From Akebia trifoliata (Eukaryota > Streptophyta > Magnoliopsida > Ranunculales > Lardizabalaceae), in assembly GCA_017979445.1 (NCBI GenBank), contig CM030705.1, positions 12,066,679 through 12,130,678 on the forward strand: 64,000 nt of DNA. Direction: 5' to 3'. The notes under the pieces are model-generated. The model saw only the letters and a list, made by a program, of their open reading frames with translations. It was not told where the DNA came from and ran no database searches. Numbering within the stretch: the first letter of the stretch is position 1; each line of letters starts with the position of its first letter. Shown here one piece after another: positions 45,302 to 56,611 of the stretch. Made by a program: the position numbers and the translations under genes.

Positions 45302-45716
45302 AGAGAATTTTAGTAATCGTTAAATACACGTGTGATAATATGTAAATAAATGAAGTTTAGGACATGACGACATATTACTTGATGTAGATGAAAGAATTTT
45401 AATAATCGTTAAATACACGTAAATAAATGAAGTTCAAGATATGACGTCAAATTACGTGATGTAGATAAAAGAATTTTAATAATCGTTAAATACACGTAAA
45501 TAAATGAAGTTCAAGAAATGACGTCAAATTACGTGATATAGATAAAAGAATTTTAATAATCGTTAAACACACGTGTGATAATATGTAAATAAATGAAGTT
45601 CAAGACATGACGTCAGATTATGTGACATAGATAAAAGAATTTTAATACACGTGTGATTATATGTAAATAAATGAAGCTCAAGACATGACGTTAGATTATG
45701 TGATGTAGATAGTAAA
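45302..45716. repeat. Minisatellite, about five units of 77-90 bp, rich in ACGT-core motifs
   Basis: Units start near 45302, 45392, 45469, 45546 and 45635, each with AGAATTTTAATAATCGTTAA, GTAAATAAATGAAGTTCAAG and a GTGATGTAGATAAA-like end. TGACGTCA palindromes lie at 45442-45449, 45519-45526 and 45608-45615; ACACGTGT lies at 45326-45333, 45569-45576 and 45647-45654. Both are classes of site bound by plant bZIP factors. The array lies 0.5-0.9 kb upstream of the helicase TATA box. Confidence 0.85.
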
Positions 45717-46216
45717 ATTAGACGAATTGATAATACATCGAAGGACTAATTAACCAATAATAGAAAAAAATCAATTATTTTTGAAATCTAATTGTTACTT
45801 AATCATTTCGTAGGTTTGACTTATTTGAGTTGAATCGGATTAAAAGTAGACTCGGCAGGGATGACTCATCCGATCCTAAAATCCGTAGTAAAACCCTTTT
45901 TTTTTTTAAGTAGAACAAAACAAGATAACCATGACAATGACGTAAATGCCCTCCGTCGTTACCTGCAATCCTTCTCGTTGCAATAACTCCCACGGGTGTG
46001 AGGCTTCGTCACTTACCAAAAATTTCTATGGCAGTTCATGTAAATAAATAAAAAAAATAGGATATTTAAATAACATGATAATCTTATTTATTTCCTTGGA
46101 AGGATAAATAAATAAATAATAAAAGGTTAGAGAAAAATCCAACCGTCGATTTAACCGGAAATATTTTCAAGACCATCGGAAAATTTTCCGTCTGGCTAAA
46201 GTACTTCGATATTTCC

Positions 46217-46223
46217 TATATAA
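46217..46223 (+). promoter_or_regulatory. TATA box of the SEN1-like helicase gene
   Basis: TATATAA, followed about 30 bases later by the likely transcription start and then a long CT repeat (46263-46315), a common plant core-promoter and leader arrangement. Confidence 0.7.
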
Positions 46224-46278
46224 ACCCGTCACCACACCCATCCCTCCCCACATATTTGCCTCTCGCGCTCTCTCTCTC

Positions 46279-46309
<31 letters not shown>

Positions 46310-47526
46310 GACTCTTCTCTCTTTAGATTCGGAGCTCTGTGGAGGTAAGATTCCATTTTTCCATATCAGAGTCTCTAGTTTCCTTCGATTTACGATTAGA
46401 GTTTGTTATTTTGAGATCTTTAGATCAAAATAGTTGTTATTTGTTTGTTACTTGTATAATTAGATTAGATTAGATTTGGTTTTGTTGCTGCTTCTAGTAA
46501 TCTAAATTAATTTGATGGATCGGATTTATAGGGTTTGGGTGATGAATTGGTGGTTTGAATTTGGGGATTGGTACTTGTGGAAGGAGAGAAGAGGGGATTG
46601 ATTGGTGGTTGGGAGTTTTAGTTCTTGAAACCCTAATAGATTGCTCTCTATCTTAGGTTAGTTTTTGAGAATTAGTTTTAGAATATGTTCTTGGGGGGTA
46701 TGTCGTCGATCTCTAGTGGTTATTGGATAGTTTTCTTGAAGGTGGTAGTGTATTTAGGTGTTTGTTTTGTCAGATCATCACATGTATTGGGTTTTTGATC
46801 TGAATGTGGTTTAATGCAAAGCTGTTCCTGTGTTAGAGTTGTGGTTGGGTTTGGTACTTGTGGTTTTCTAGTAATTCAAATTATTTAAAGGAATCAGACT
46901 TATAGGGTTTGGGTGAGGAATTGGTTGTTTGGATTTGGGGATTGGTAGTTGTGGAAGAAGAGAGGGGGATTGATTGGTGGTTAGGAGTTGTGGTTCATGA
47001 AACCCTGATAAATTGCTCAATTAGGTTAGTTTTTGAGGATTAGGTTTAGACGATATTCTTCTAGGGTGGCTTGGTGTCGATCTGTAGTGGTTCTTTGGAT
47101 AGTTTTTATAGTGGTAATGTTTTTAGGTGTTAGTTGTCCGATCATCTTATGTATGGGGTTTCTAATCTAAATGTAGTTTATGCAAAGCTGTTCCTGTCTT
47201 GGAATTGTGTTCTTTAAATCATCTAGGGTTTTATTGGTGTCCACGGGATTGATTGATTATGATTGTAAATTTCTAGATTGACGTTGTTTGGTTCTTCGTT
47301 TGATAGTATTTGCTAATTCAAATCAATTCTAAGATGTATGATGGTTAAAAATGTATTATCGTGCCATCTTCCCCAATCAATCTCTACATATGAGCATATT
47401 GCATGTTTGTTTTTGCTGGTTATATATTTATGACAGAGATGAATCAATCCGAACATATGGGTTGGATTATGCCTCTAGAGATATTTTTAAATGATCCTAT
47501 ATTGTTTCTAACATTTTCCCTACTTG

Positions 47527-48042
47527 TAAGGCTTAAAACGGGTCGGATATGGTCCATATATGAGTATGTCCATATCCATATTTGGATGCAACTTGGATCC
47601 TAATAGATAAACCATATCCGAACCATTTTACTTTCATCAAACTCATATCCGTATCTGATCTGATTGAATTAATTGATTCGGGTCTGTTGGGTAGGGTAAT
47701 GTCAAATCATTCAAGGTTATTTAAAATAAAATTGCGAAAATATGGTAAAAAAGTGACTTGAACTCAAGACATCTCTATTTTGAAGAGAGATCTTGACCAC
47801 CACACCCAATTATTGTTGTTGATGGATCATAACTTAAAAAACATAAAAATGCTAATATATCATTCGGATCTTGGCGGATATAGTAATGGATCCATATCCG
47901 ACCCGGATCTGACTCGGATCAAGGGACATCAACCTATATCCGAATCATTTTTAATTCGGATATACTTGATGGAACCAAACCCGCTCAATTCGGATTCGGT
48001 GCACTCGGATTTTAGAGAAAATCCGTCCCATTTTAAGCCCTA
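47527..48042. mobile_element. hAT-like element in the helicase leader intron, 516 bp
   Basis: Termini are TAAGGCTTAAAACGGG and CCCATTTTAAGCCCTA. CCTACTTG is exact at 47519-47526 and 48043-48050, an 8-bp duplication. The interior is rich in GGATATGG, CCATATCC and ATATCCG phrases and has no transposase. Its ends differ from those of the 26383/35163/39562 group. Confidence 0.85.
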
Positions 48043-48051
48043 CCTACTTGT

Positions 48052-48397
48052 GACGACCCCAATCACGTAATGGGAGATTATCATTATGGAAAACATATAA
48101 TCTAGGGATAATGGAGGATAAGAACTCTACTATCTTTACACAAGAAAATAATTTACGACTAGAAGTCGAGAAGTTATGTGGTAATTTTCTATATTCACGG
48201 GTGTGTTATGGATGAAATCTAGGGACAATCCTTTTCCCTAATTGTGATGATACCAACAAGAAATTGGGGATTATCATCATAACAAACATATAATCTAAGA
48301 CAAAACTAGACTATCTTTATATAAGAAGATAAATCTACAACTAGAGAAGTTATGTGATGATGTTCTGGATTCATGAGTGTGTTATGGGTGTAATCAG
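48052..48397. repeat. Diverged direct duplication of about 170 bp in the leader intron
   Basis: 48052-48225 and 48243-48397 share GATTATCATYATRRMAAACA, TATAATCTA, ACTATCTTTA, GAGAAGTTATGTG and GAGTGTGTTATGG. It starts one base after the target duplication of the hAT-like element. Confidence 0.65.
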
Positions 48398-48862
48398 ATC
48401 CTTATTGTCATCAAATCAGCTTTAGAATGTGTTCTTTCCCTGAAATAGCTGTTTGGGTGAACTATCTTTTTCTTCAACTCAATTATCAAACTATTTAATA
48501 AGCATGTCAACGTGAAAAACTATGGAAATTGATGGATGGTTTGACGTCTTTCCTTCAAAAAATGGTGAATGTAGACCTATTGTAATTGCTCATCAGCTTG
48601 CAAACGGAGAAAAAAAATTAAGATTCTTCATCTCTTTTATTGTTTTTGTGCAATTTAAAGCAAGTTGATGAATGCTATTTGGTTAAATTACTTATTATGG
48701 ATGCTAGGCTGTTTCCTTAATTCTAAGCTATGTCTGTTGTCTTACTGCCTCTCTTCTTTATTAGGTAGTTGCTCTGAACATAACCTGCAGGGACCATCGT
48801 GCTTCGGAAAATCTTTTGAGGACTTTGCCGGGGAATTATCTCCATTCACTTGCACTGTTGGC

Positions 48863-49069
48863 ATGTCATGTTTGGTTTTCTATGAAATAAAACGACGGAG
48901 AGCAGCGCACGGAAGTATTTGGAAATACAGTTCAATTTGTATGCATTTGCATGTGAGATGGGTTCTCGAGGAAGGCCATTATTTGATCTCAATGAACCCC
49001 CTATTGAAGAAGGGGAAGAGAATGACAATGTCCTCTTCATTCAGCCTCAAAAGACACTTCCACCTTTGA
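48863..49069 (+). promoter_or_regulatory. Overlapping upstream ORF (68 codons) of the helicase gene
   Basis: The first ATG after the proposed intron 1 acceptor is at 48863. It opens a 68-codon frame that runs past the helicase ATG at 48958 in a different frame and stops at 49067-49069. A second uATG at 48868 opens a five-codon ORF. If these are in the mature leader, the main ATG must be reached by leaky scanning or from a shorter transcript. Confidence 0.5.
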
Positions 49070-52000
49070 ATTCTCAAACATCTGATTTGCTTGCATCATC
49101 TGAAGGTTCCCAAAGGTTACTAAATAACCATGCTTTCTCCCATGCACCTTCTGTTTCGGGCTTCCAGCCTTTTGTGAGGCCTAAAGATGTGCATAGTTCC
49201 GAAGAGAATGTGAAACAGAAAAATCCAGATGATTTGACTTCCAAAGTTGCTTCATCATCTAAAACAGTAGGTTATAGTGATGAAAATAAAGCAACACCAC
49301 TGTTTGCTTCAGTTCCCACACCCATAGATGCTCAAGCTGTTGAAAGAGAGGAAGGGGAATGGTCTGACGTGGAGGGTTCTGTTGATGCATTTGGAAGTAG
49401 TGCAAACAGTAGCAAACTCGAAGGATCAAATACCGACAAGCCCACTGAGAGTATCCCTCATGATGTCAAGCTTTCTGAGAGTATTAAGGATGACGTTGCA
49501 GGAATTTCCAAGGATGAGAATAGTAGTCGTGCTTCTTTAGGATTAGATGCTGAGCGGACACTTTCTAGTAGTCGAAATTCAGATGGTAATGCAAAAGGAG
49601 ATACACCAGTGGATGGACAGGAGGAATCTTCTTTGGTTGTGAAGCAGAGAGAAATTAAAGGAGTTGAAGCAAGTCATGCGCTGAAGTCTTCAAATATTCC
49701 TGGTAGGAAACATAAGCTTGATCAACATAAGGAGGCAATGCTAGGGAAAAAACGTAATAGACAGACCATGTTTCTTAATTTGGAGGATGTCAAGCAAGCT
49801 GGCCCTATTAAAACATCAACTCCAAGAAGGCAGACATTTTCGTCAACTATAACTACTCGTACTGTTAAGGAAGTCCGAACTATTCCTGCTCCTGCTGAAC
49901 GCAATGGGGAAAGGCAGAGTCAGCCCATAATCAAGGATCAGAAACAAGTAGACCTTGCAAGCAATGAAGGAAGCACTTCCATGGAGTTTAGTGACCATAA
50001 ATCTGAATCTAATGGAGATATGAATTCAGGAGTTCAAGCTAGATCTAGGAGGGTAAACAGTGGAAGTGATTTCTCCTCAGAGGTATATCCACCTCCCATT
50101 CCAAGACAGGGATCATGGAAGCAGCCTGCAGATTCGAGGCAGCTCAAGAATCCACCAGTCTTGACTAGGAAACCGGTTATGGTAAATCAAGGCTCCTTGG
50201 ATCCAAAATTGGGAAACAAAAAACTTCCTCCTGTGAAGAAGCAAATAACAAACAATACACAATACCAAGATACATCTGTAGAACGTCTTCTGCGGGAAGT
50301 CACCAATGATAAGTTCTGGCATCATCCAGGTCTGAAATCTTTCTTCTTTTTTTTTTTTGTTCTTTTTCTTTTTTGGCTTACTGCACCTCGTAGCTTTTGA
50401 CTTTCTATGCATGATTTCTTTGTTATAACTTCATCTCTGATCTTACTTGACTTGTACTTATTGACTGTCTGAGGTTTGTTTAATTAACTATGGATTATAG
50501 AAGCCGTCATCTCATTCTTTGTTGTGATATAAATACTTATTTTGTTTTGGTTGAATCCTCATAATCCTGGCATGCTTCAAGTAATGACCACCTTATTCTT
50601 TCCTGATCCATAACAAAGACTATTAAGTGAATGTTGAGTTGTTTGCCTTGTGCTCAAGTTGGTGTTAAAGGAATGGAAATTATGATTTGCTTGGAAAGTA
50701 TCATGGTGATTTAACTTCGTTTTAGTTATTTATAGTGTTCAGTATGTATGTTTCACAAATCGGATTGAAAGAGATTAATTTCTGCTAAAAAGTTTGACCC
50801 AATAAGCCGAATTTGAGTGCTATAATGAATCAGAAACAAAAACTTACTGTCAGTGAGGTCATGGTGCCTACAGATTTTTTTACAAAATACTCTGGGAGTT
50901 TTATTAGTTGTATATTTTTTTTTTCTTTTTATAGGAAGTTAATATTCAATGCAAACCAAACTTCTGGGTCAGTGTGACTTTTCTTTATCTGAGATTTTGA
51001 TTGCTTGTTTACCTAGTTAGTTTTTTTACTTCATCATCTTGTTCTTTGCTTTCATTTTTTCAAGGTAATTTGTTGTGGTGACTCTTGTATACATGAAAAA
51101 AACGTGTCTTTGATTAACAGAGGAAACAGAGCTCCAATGTGTTCCTGGACGGTTCGAATCTGTGGAGGAGTATGTCAGAGTATTTGAACCTCTGCTTTTT
51201 GAGGAATGCCGGGCACAACTATACAGCACTTGGGAGGAGTCAACTGAAATGGTTTCGCGAGATGCACATGTAATGGTCCGTATCAAAAGCGTGGAAAGGC
51301 GAGAACGAGGTAATGAGCTTTATACCCCCTAAGAAAAAGGCCTCATACCTTGCTTGACCTTTGCTACAATGATAGGTGGACTTTGATGCAGGCTTGTTGG
51401 TGACATCATTTTATCTCATTGAAATGTATCATGTTCAAATTGCATCTTTTTCACTTTCCTTTGTTGTTCAATATTAGTTTACCACAGTAGCATTATTATG
51501 GTCCGCCAGGTGGGCGAGTGGGGTGTACCACTAATTATTTTGTATATATAATATTTTATTTATATGATACTGAGATTGATGTTGAGGTGACCGTCGCTAA
51601 TACAATGAGTACACTAAGCTAGCCCTATGGTTAACATATTAAATCCCGTCCAAATAGTAAGTTTTCAAAGAAGACACCCTTGAACTCCCATTTGTTGTAG
51701 TTTTTTCTATAGTGAAAATCCCAAGAAAACTCATCCCTGAATTGCCTCATGAACCTCTGGAGCAGAAGCTGTTTCTTAGATGAGATAGAGTATATGTTGG
51801 TAAACTGATTTTGTACAGTTAATGAGCCACACCAAATATCCCCATAGATTCAAAATTCAGACCACACTGTTAGTGACAATCCAAAAAAGAAATTTAGGAC
51901 TAGTTCTTATCATTGTCTACTTTGTTAAGTGTATTGTCTGTTTGCTCCTGATCTGAATTCTGTTTTATTTTTCAAGGTAACAATTATGCAACACTTTTAG

Positions 52001-55000
52001 GGATTTTTTTTGTTGTGTCAAATGCATCGTCAGGAGTATCCATGTCTACACTTCTCAACACACATCGTGACATCACTATATCACTCTTTAATGGTTTTCT
52101 TAAATAAAAAAATGGCTTAGAAAGTGAGTGTGTTTCATCCTCCATATATGAATTCATAAAAGTGTATATATGTGTCTTTTTTTAAAGGTTGCTTTCTTTA
52201 GATGATTACATCAATTTGATATTATAAATTTATTTATGCTTGCAAGTTATTGGATTTTTTTATATGGAACTGTTCTATTTTACATTTCATAAATTTATTT
52301 CCTCATTTTTATTTTCTGGAAAGAACAACTGAGTTAAACACTGATGTGTGTTTGGACATGTTAGTGTGTAGGGTTTCTCAAAGGTGCTGTGTCTGTGTCA
52401 GACACCTCATACTTGTGCCGAACACCCATATATGTGTGCCTTTTTTACATAGGTTCTGGATTGCCTGGTAGTGGCAAGCTAGCTCATGGTTGAGAAAGCC
52501 AAATCACTTTATATAAAGTCATTTTTCTGAAATTTAACTGTCATAAATTTATGATGCTTCATAGTTGTTTTTGCTGATTAAGATAATTGAAATTTGATTA
52601 ACAATTTTTCATTGAGATTCCCCTAAGTGTTTGTGTATTTTGTTAAATGTTATAAATTATTCTGGAATCTAGGATGGTATGATGTAATAGTTCTTCCTGC
52701 ATACGAATGCAAATGGACATTCAAGGAAGGTGATGTTGCGGTTCTTTCATCCCCCAGGCCTGGAGCAGGTTAGATTAAGTGCGCCAACTTTTGTCTTTGA
52801 AATATCTGTACTCCATATGTTATTTATCTGCTTTTGATTCATGAATCTCAACTGGTTCAATGTCAAACAGTCAGATCAAAGAGGAACAACACTGGTATGA
52901 TCGAAGATGACGTTGAGTCTGAGGTCACTGGACGTGTTGCAGGTACTGTTAGGCGACACATACCAATTGATACTCGTGACCCTCTTGGGGCAATTCTTCA
53001 CTTTTATGTTGGGGATACATACGATCCTAACAGGTAATTTTGAAGCCTTATTTTTTTTTTCTTCTTCTTTGAAGCCTATTGTTTTAAGTATTTTCATATT
53101 ATTGCACCTTTTACCTTCTTTTTATGTCTAATATAACAGTATAACGTGATGGCTTAGTGTGGCTACATGTCATTATAAAAAAATACTCTTAATAATGGTT
53201 TTCCTTTTTGGGATTTTTCAGCAAGGTTGATGATGATCACATTTTAAGGAAATTTCAGCCCAAGGGCATCTGGTATTTAACAGTACTTGGTTCTCTTGCA
53301 ACTACCCAACGTGAATATATTGCCCTGCACGCATTTCGTCGTCTCAATTTGCAGGTGACTACCCTACCCATTTTTTGTTTTGTTGAAATAAAGGCTTGAA
53401 TTGTAAGGCAATGATGTCTTGTATATTCAGCATATCTTTTTGTTATGGATTTTGCAGATGCAAACTGCAATCCTTAAACCTAGTCCAGAACAGTTTCCAA
53501 AGTATGAAGAACAGCCTCCAGCCATGCCTGAATGCTTCACTCCACATTTCGTTGATTACCTGCGCAAGACCTTTAATGTGCCCCAGTTGGGGGCCATTCA
53601 ATGGGCCGCTATGCATACAGCTGCTGGTACAAGTAGTGGGGTTACAAAGCGACAAGATCCATGGCCTTTTACTCTTGTTCAAGGACCCCCCGGAACAGGA
53701 AAGACACACACTGTGTGGGGAATGCTAAATGTTATCCATCTCGTTCAGTATCAACACTATTACACCGCACTCCTTAAGAAACTTGCTCCTGAAAGCTATA
53801 AGCAGACTAATGAAAGCAGTTCTGAATGCTTCAGCACGGGATCAATTGATGAAGTTCTTCAAAGCATGGATCAGAACCTCTTCCGCACACTTCCAAAACT
53901 CTGCCCAAAGCCTAGAATGCTTGTTTGTGCTCCTTCAAATGCAGCTACTGATGAGTTGCTAGCACGTGTGCTTGATCGTGGATTCATTGATGGTGAGATG
54001 AAAGTATATCGTCCTGATGTGGCCCGAGTTGGTGTTGATTCACAAACTCGTGCTGCACAAGCAGTTTCAGTGGAACGGAGAACTGAGCAACTTTTGGTCA
54101 AGGGCCGTGAGGAAATTATTTGTTGGATGCAGCAATTGAAAACCCGAGAAACTCAACTATCACAGCAAATTGCTGGTCTTCAGAGAGAACTCAGTGTTGC
54201 AGCCGCAGCTGGTCGTTCACAAGGATCTGTAGGTGTTGATCCCGATGTTTTAGTTGCTCGGGACCATAATCGTGACTCATTGCTGCAAAACCTTGCAGCA
54301 GTAGTAGAGGGGAGAGATAAGGTTCTGGTCGAGATGTCCCGCCTTCTCATTGTAGAAGGCAAATTTCGTCCTGGTAACAGCTTCAATCTGGAAGAGGCTC
54401 GTGCCAATCTTGAAGCAAGTTTTGCAAATGAGGCTGAAATTGTTTTTACAACAGTCTCAAGTAGTGGTCGCAAGTTATTCTCTCGCCTCACTCATGGTTT
54501 TGATATGGTGGTTATTGATGAGGCGGCGCAGGCTAGTGAAGTAGGAGTTCTTCCTCCACTTTCTCTGGGTGCAGCTCGATGTGTTCTTGTTGGTGATCCT
54601 CAACAGCTTCCTGCAACAGTGATTAGCAAGGCGGCTGGAACATTGTTATACAGTAGAAGCCTCTTCGAAAGGTTCCAACAAGCGGGTTGCCCAACAATGT
54701 TGTTATCTGTGCAGTATAGGATGCATCCCCAAATCCGGGATTTCCCTTCAAGGTACTTCTATCAAGGACGACTAACTGACAGTGATAGTGTTGCCAATCT
54801 ACCTGATGAGATGTACTACAAGGACCCTTTACTGAGACCATATGTTTTCTATGATATTACACATGGGCGAGAGTCCCACCGAGGTGGATCCGTCTCATAC
54901 CAGAACGTTCATGAAGCACAGTTCTGTCTCCGCATGTATGAGCATCTTCAGAAGACTTCGAAATCATTGGGTGTGACCAAGGTCTCTGTTGGCATAATAA

Positions 55001-55755
55001 CACCATATAAGCTACAGCTGAAATGCCTTCAACGTGAGTTCGATGAGGTATTAAATTCGGAGGAAGGGAAGGAGTTGTATATCAACACTGTAGATGCATT
55101 TCAAGGGCAGGAACGTGATGTTATAATCATGTCTTGTGTCCGTGCCTCAAACCATGGCGTGGGCTTTGTTGCTGATATTCGCCGAATGAATGTTGCTCTC
55201 ACTCGTGCCAGGAGAGCTCTATGGGTATGGCTTGACATTATTTGTTCTCTTTTCAACTTACTTTATTACATGCACAATCGTACAAGAATATGTTGTACAT
55301 GCTTCTAATAAAAACCTAAATTGTTCCAACAGGTCATGGGCAATGCCAATGCTCTGATGCAATGTGATGACTGGGCTGCACTGATTACTGATGCCAAGGC
55401 AAGGAACTGTTATCTTGACATGGAGTCTCTTCCTAAGGAATTCCTAATTGCAAAAGGGCCTGCTTATACTCCATTACCAGGTAAAATTTCTAATATTAGA
55501 GGTATGAGGACGGGTGGACCGAGGCATAGACACTTGGATTTGCATCCAGATTCCAAGTCGGGAACACCATCAGAAGATGATGAGAAGTCAAGCACATCAA
55601 TCCCAAGGAATGGTGGTTACAGAAACTTAAAGTTTCCAGTTGAAAATTCCTTGGTTGATTCAGAACAATTGGGTGAGAAATCGCGAGATACCCGACAATA
55701 TGGCATCCTAAAGAAGCAAAATGCTGCTGGAGTGTTGGGAAAGAGAGAGTCATAA
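48958..55755 (+). CDS. SEN1/UPF1-like SF1 RNA/DNA helicase (1380 aa)
   Basis: Coding exons are 48958-50329, 51121-51309, 52673-52768, 52871-53033, 53222-53354, 53458-55224 and 55333-55755; all are GT-AG, phases agree, and the sum is 4143 nt. The start is the first in-frame ATG, giving MGSRGRPLFDLNEPP, the N-terminus I recall for Arabidopsis At4g30100-like proteins. Residues 1 to about 455 are disordered. About 460-650 form a conserved region before the helicase core. Core motifs are GPPGTGKT at 727-734, DEAA at 1005-1008, GDPQQLPAT from 1030, QYRMHPQI, VDAFQGQERDVI and NVALTRARRALW. The family acts on RNA-DNA hybrids and transcription termination in yeast (Sen1); the plant role of this branch is poorly known. 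A predicted coiled coil with Gln/Glu-rich sequence (QLKTRETQLSQQIAGLQREL) is inserted between motifs Ia and II. The C-terminal tail is basic and disordered. Confidence 0.96.
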
Positions 55756-56605
55756 TGGAGCAGTTGGTGATGCCCACATATGTTCTCTGCCTTGGGGAGA
55801 TCTTGGAGTGAGAGCACCATTTGGATTTCAAATTTCAAGAAGCTGGCTACCAGCTTCAAATCATCAGGAGAATCAGCACCTCTGTTGCTCTCTTCTGCCG
55901 AAAACACCTCTGTTGCTCTCACCATGTTGAATACTTCATTGGTTCAAAAAGAAAAAAGAAAAAAAACTATGGGAAAGAAGAGAGGGTTGTTTGTGCTGAA
56001 TCTGAATCTGGTGACAGGCTTGTTTCTGGAGGAGAGCTAGATGCCATTGGGAAAGATTGCTGGAATCTTCTTTTAAACCAAAGTCATGGGCCACAAGATT
56101 GAAAGGTAGCAATGTTACATCATGATATGGCTTTCTTTGTGGGGATTAAACTCGGGACTTTGGGAATGCTGCATTGCCAGATGCAAGCACTCGGCCACAG
56201 GGTAAAGGTGGTGCCATCATTTCTTGAACATAGCTTTGGTGAACTGGGTGGTGGGGACAACTTCCCACATGGTCTTCTATTCTTGCTACATATACTTTTT
56301 ATGGGTCTGCCAATGTAGAGAGAATTCATGTTGCCATGTAATAGCTCTGCACATTCTTGGATGCATGTGTGTGCCGACTCATTGGGGGTATAAAAATCAG
56401 AGGTTCAAAACCTTTTATGATTATACATCCTTCTTTTCTCGGGTTGTCTGAAGAGGAGGTAAAGTTTGAATGCCAGCCTCAAATGGTATAATACTATAAA
56501 TCAAAATTCTTTATAGAGGAGTGGATTGCAGGATTGATGTAAGAAATGTGGTGGAGGCGGTTGGGGTGTCACCTGTGGTGGTGTTTTGTACATTATCAGC
56601 TTTGG

Positions 56606-56611
56606 AATAAA
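56606..56611 (+). terminator. Poly(A) signal of the helicase gene
   Basis: AATAAA, followed by a T/C-rich stretch (TTTCTTTCTTTCTTTC), 850 bases after the stop codon. The intervening 3'UTR has only chance ORFs. Confidence 0.5.

Larger units (their letters stand above)
46248..48957 (+). other. 5'UTR exon, 2.4-kb leader intron and second 5'UTR segment of the helicase gene
   Basis: Exon 1 runs from about 46248 to 46344 and is non-coding, ending GGAG before GTAAGA. The proposed acceptor is TTTATTAG at 48757-48764 after a pyrimidine-rich tract; CTGCAG at 48786-48791 is an alternative. Intron 1 contains two similar GGGTTTGGGTGA..GATTGGT blocks near 46535 and 46900, an hAT-like element and a direct repeat. 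Leader introns of this kind often raise expression in plants. The structure is inferred from splice signals without transcript evidence. Confidence 0.6.

Noticed and set aside
25153..46216. A hidden metal-transporting ATPase gene, expected from Arabidopsis gene order
   Set aside because: I looked for P-type ATPase motifs such as DKTGT in the translated ORFs and found none. Single short exons could still be missed.
46263..46315. CT repeat as a regulatory system of its own
   Set aside because: CT-rich leaders are common at plant promoters; it is treated as part of the helicase leader.
48665..49069. 134-codon plus-strand ORF before the helicase
   Set aside because: Its 5' half is intron and its 3' half overlaps the helicase start out of frame. 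Only the part from 48863 is kept, as a uORF.
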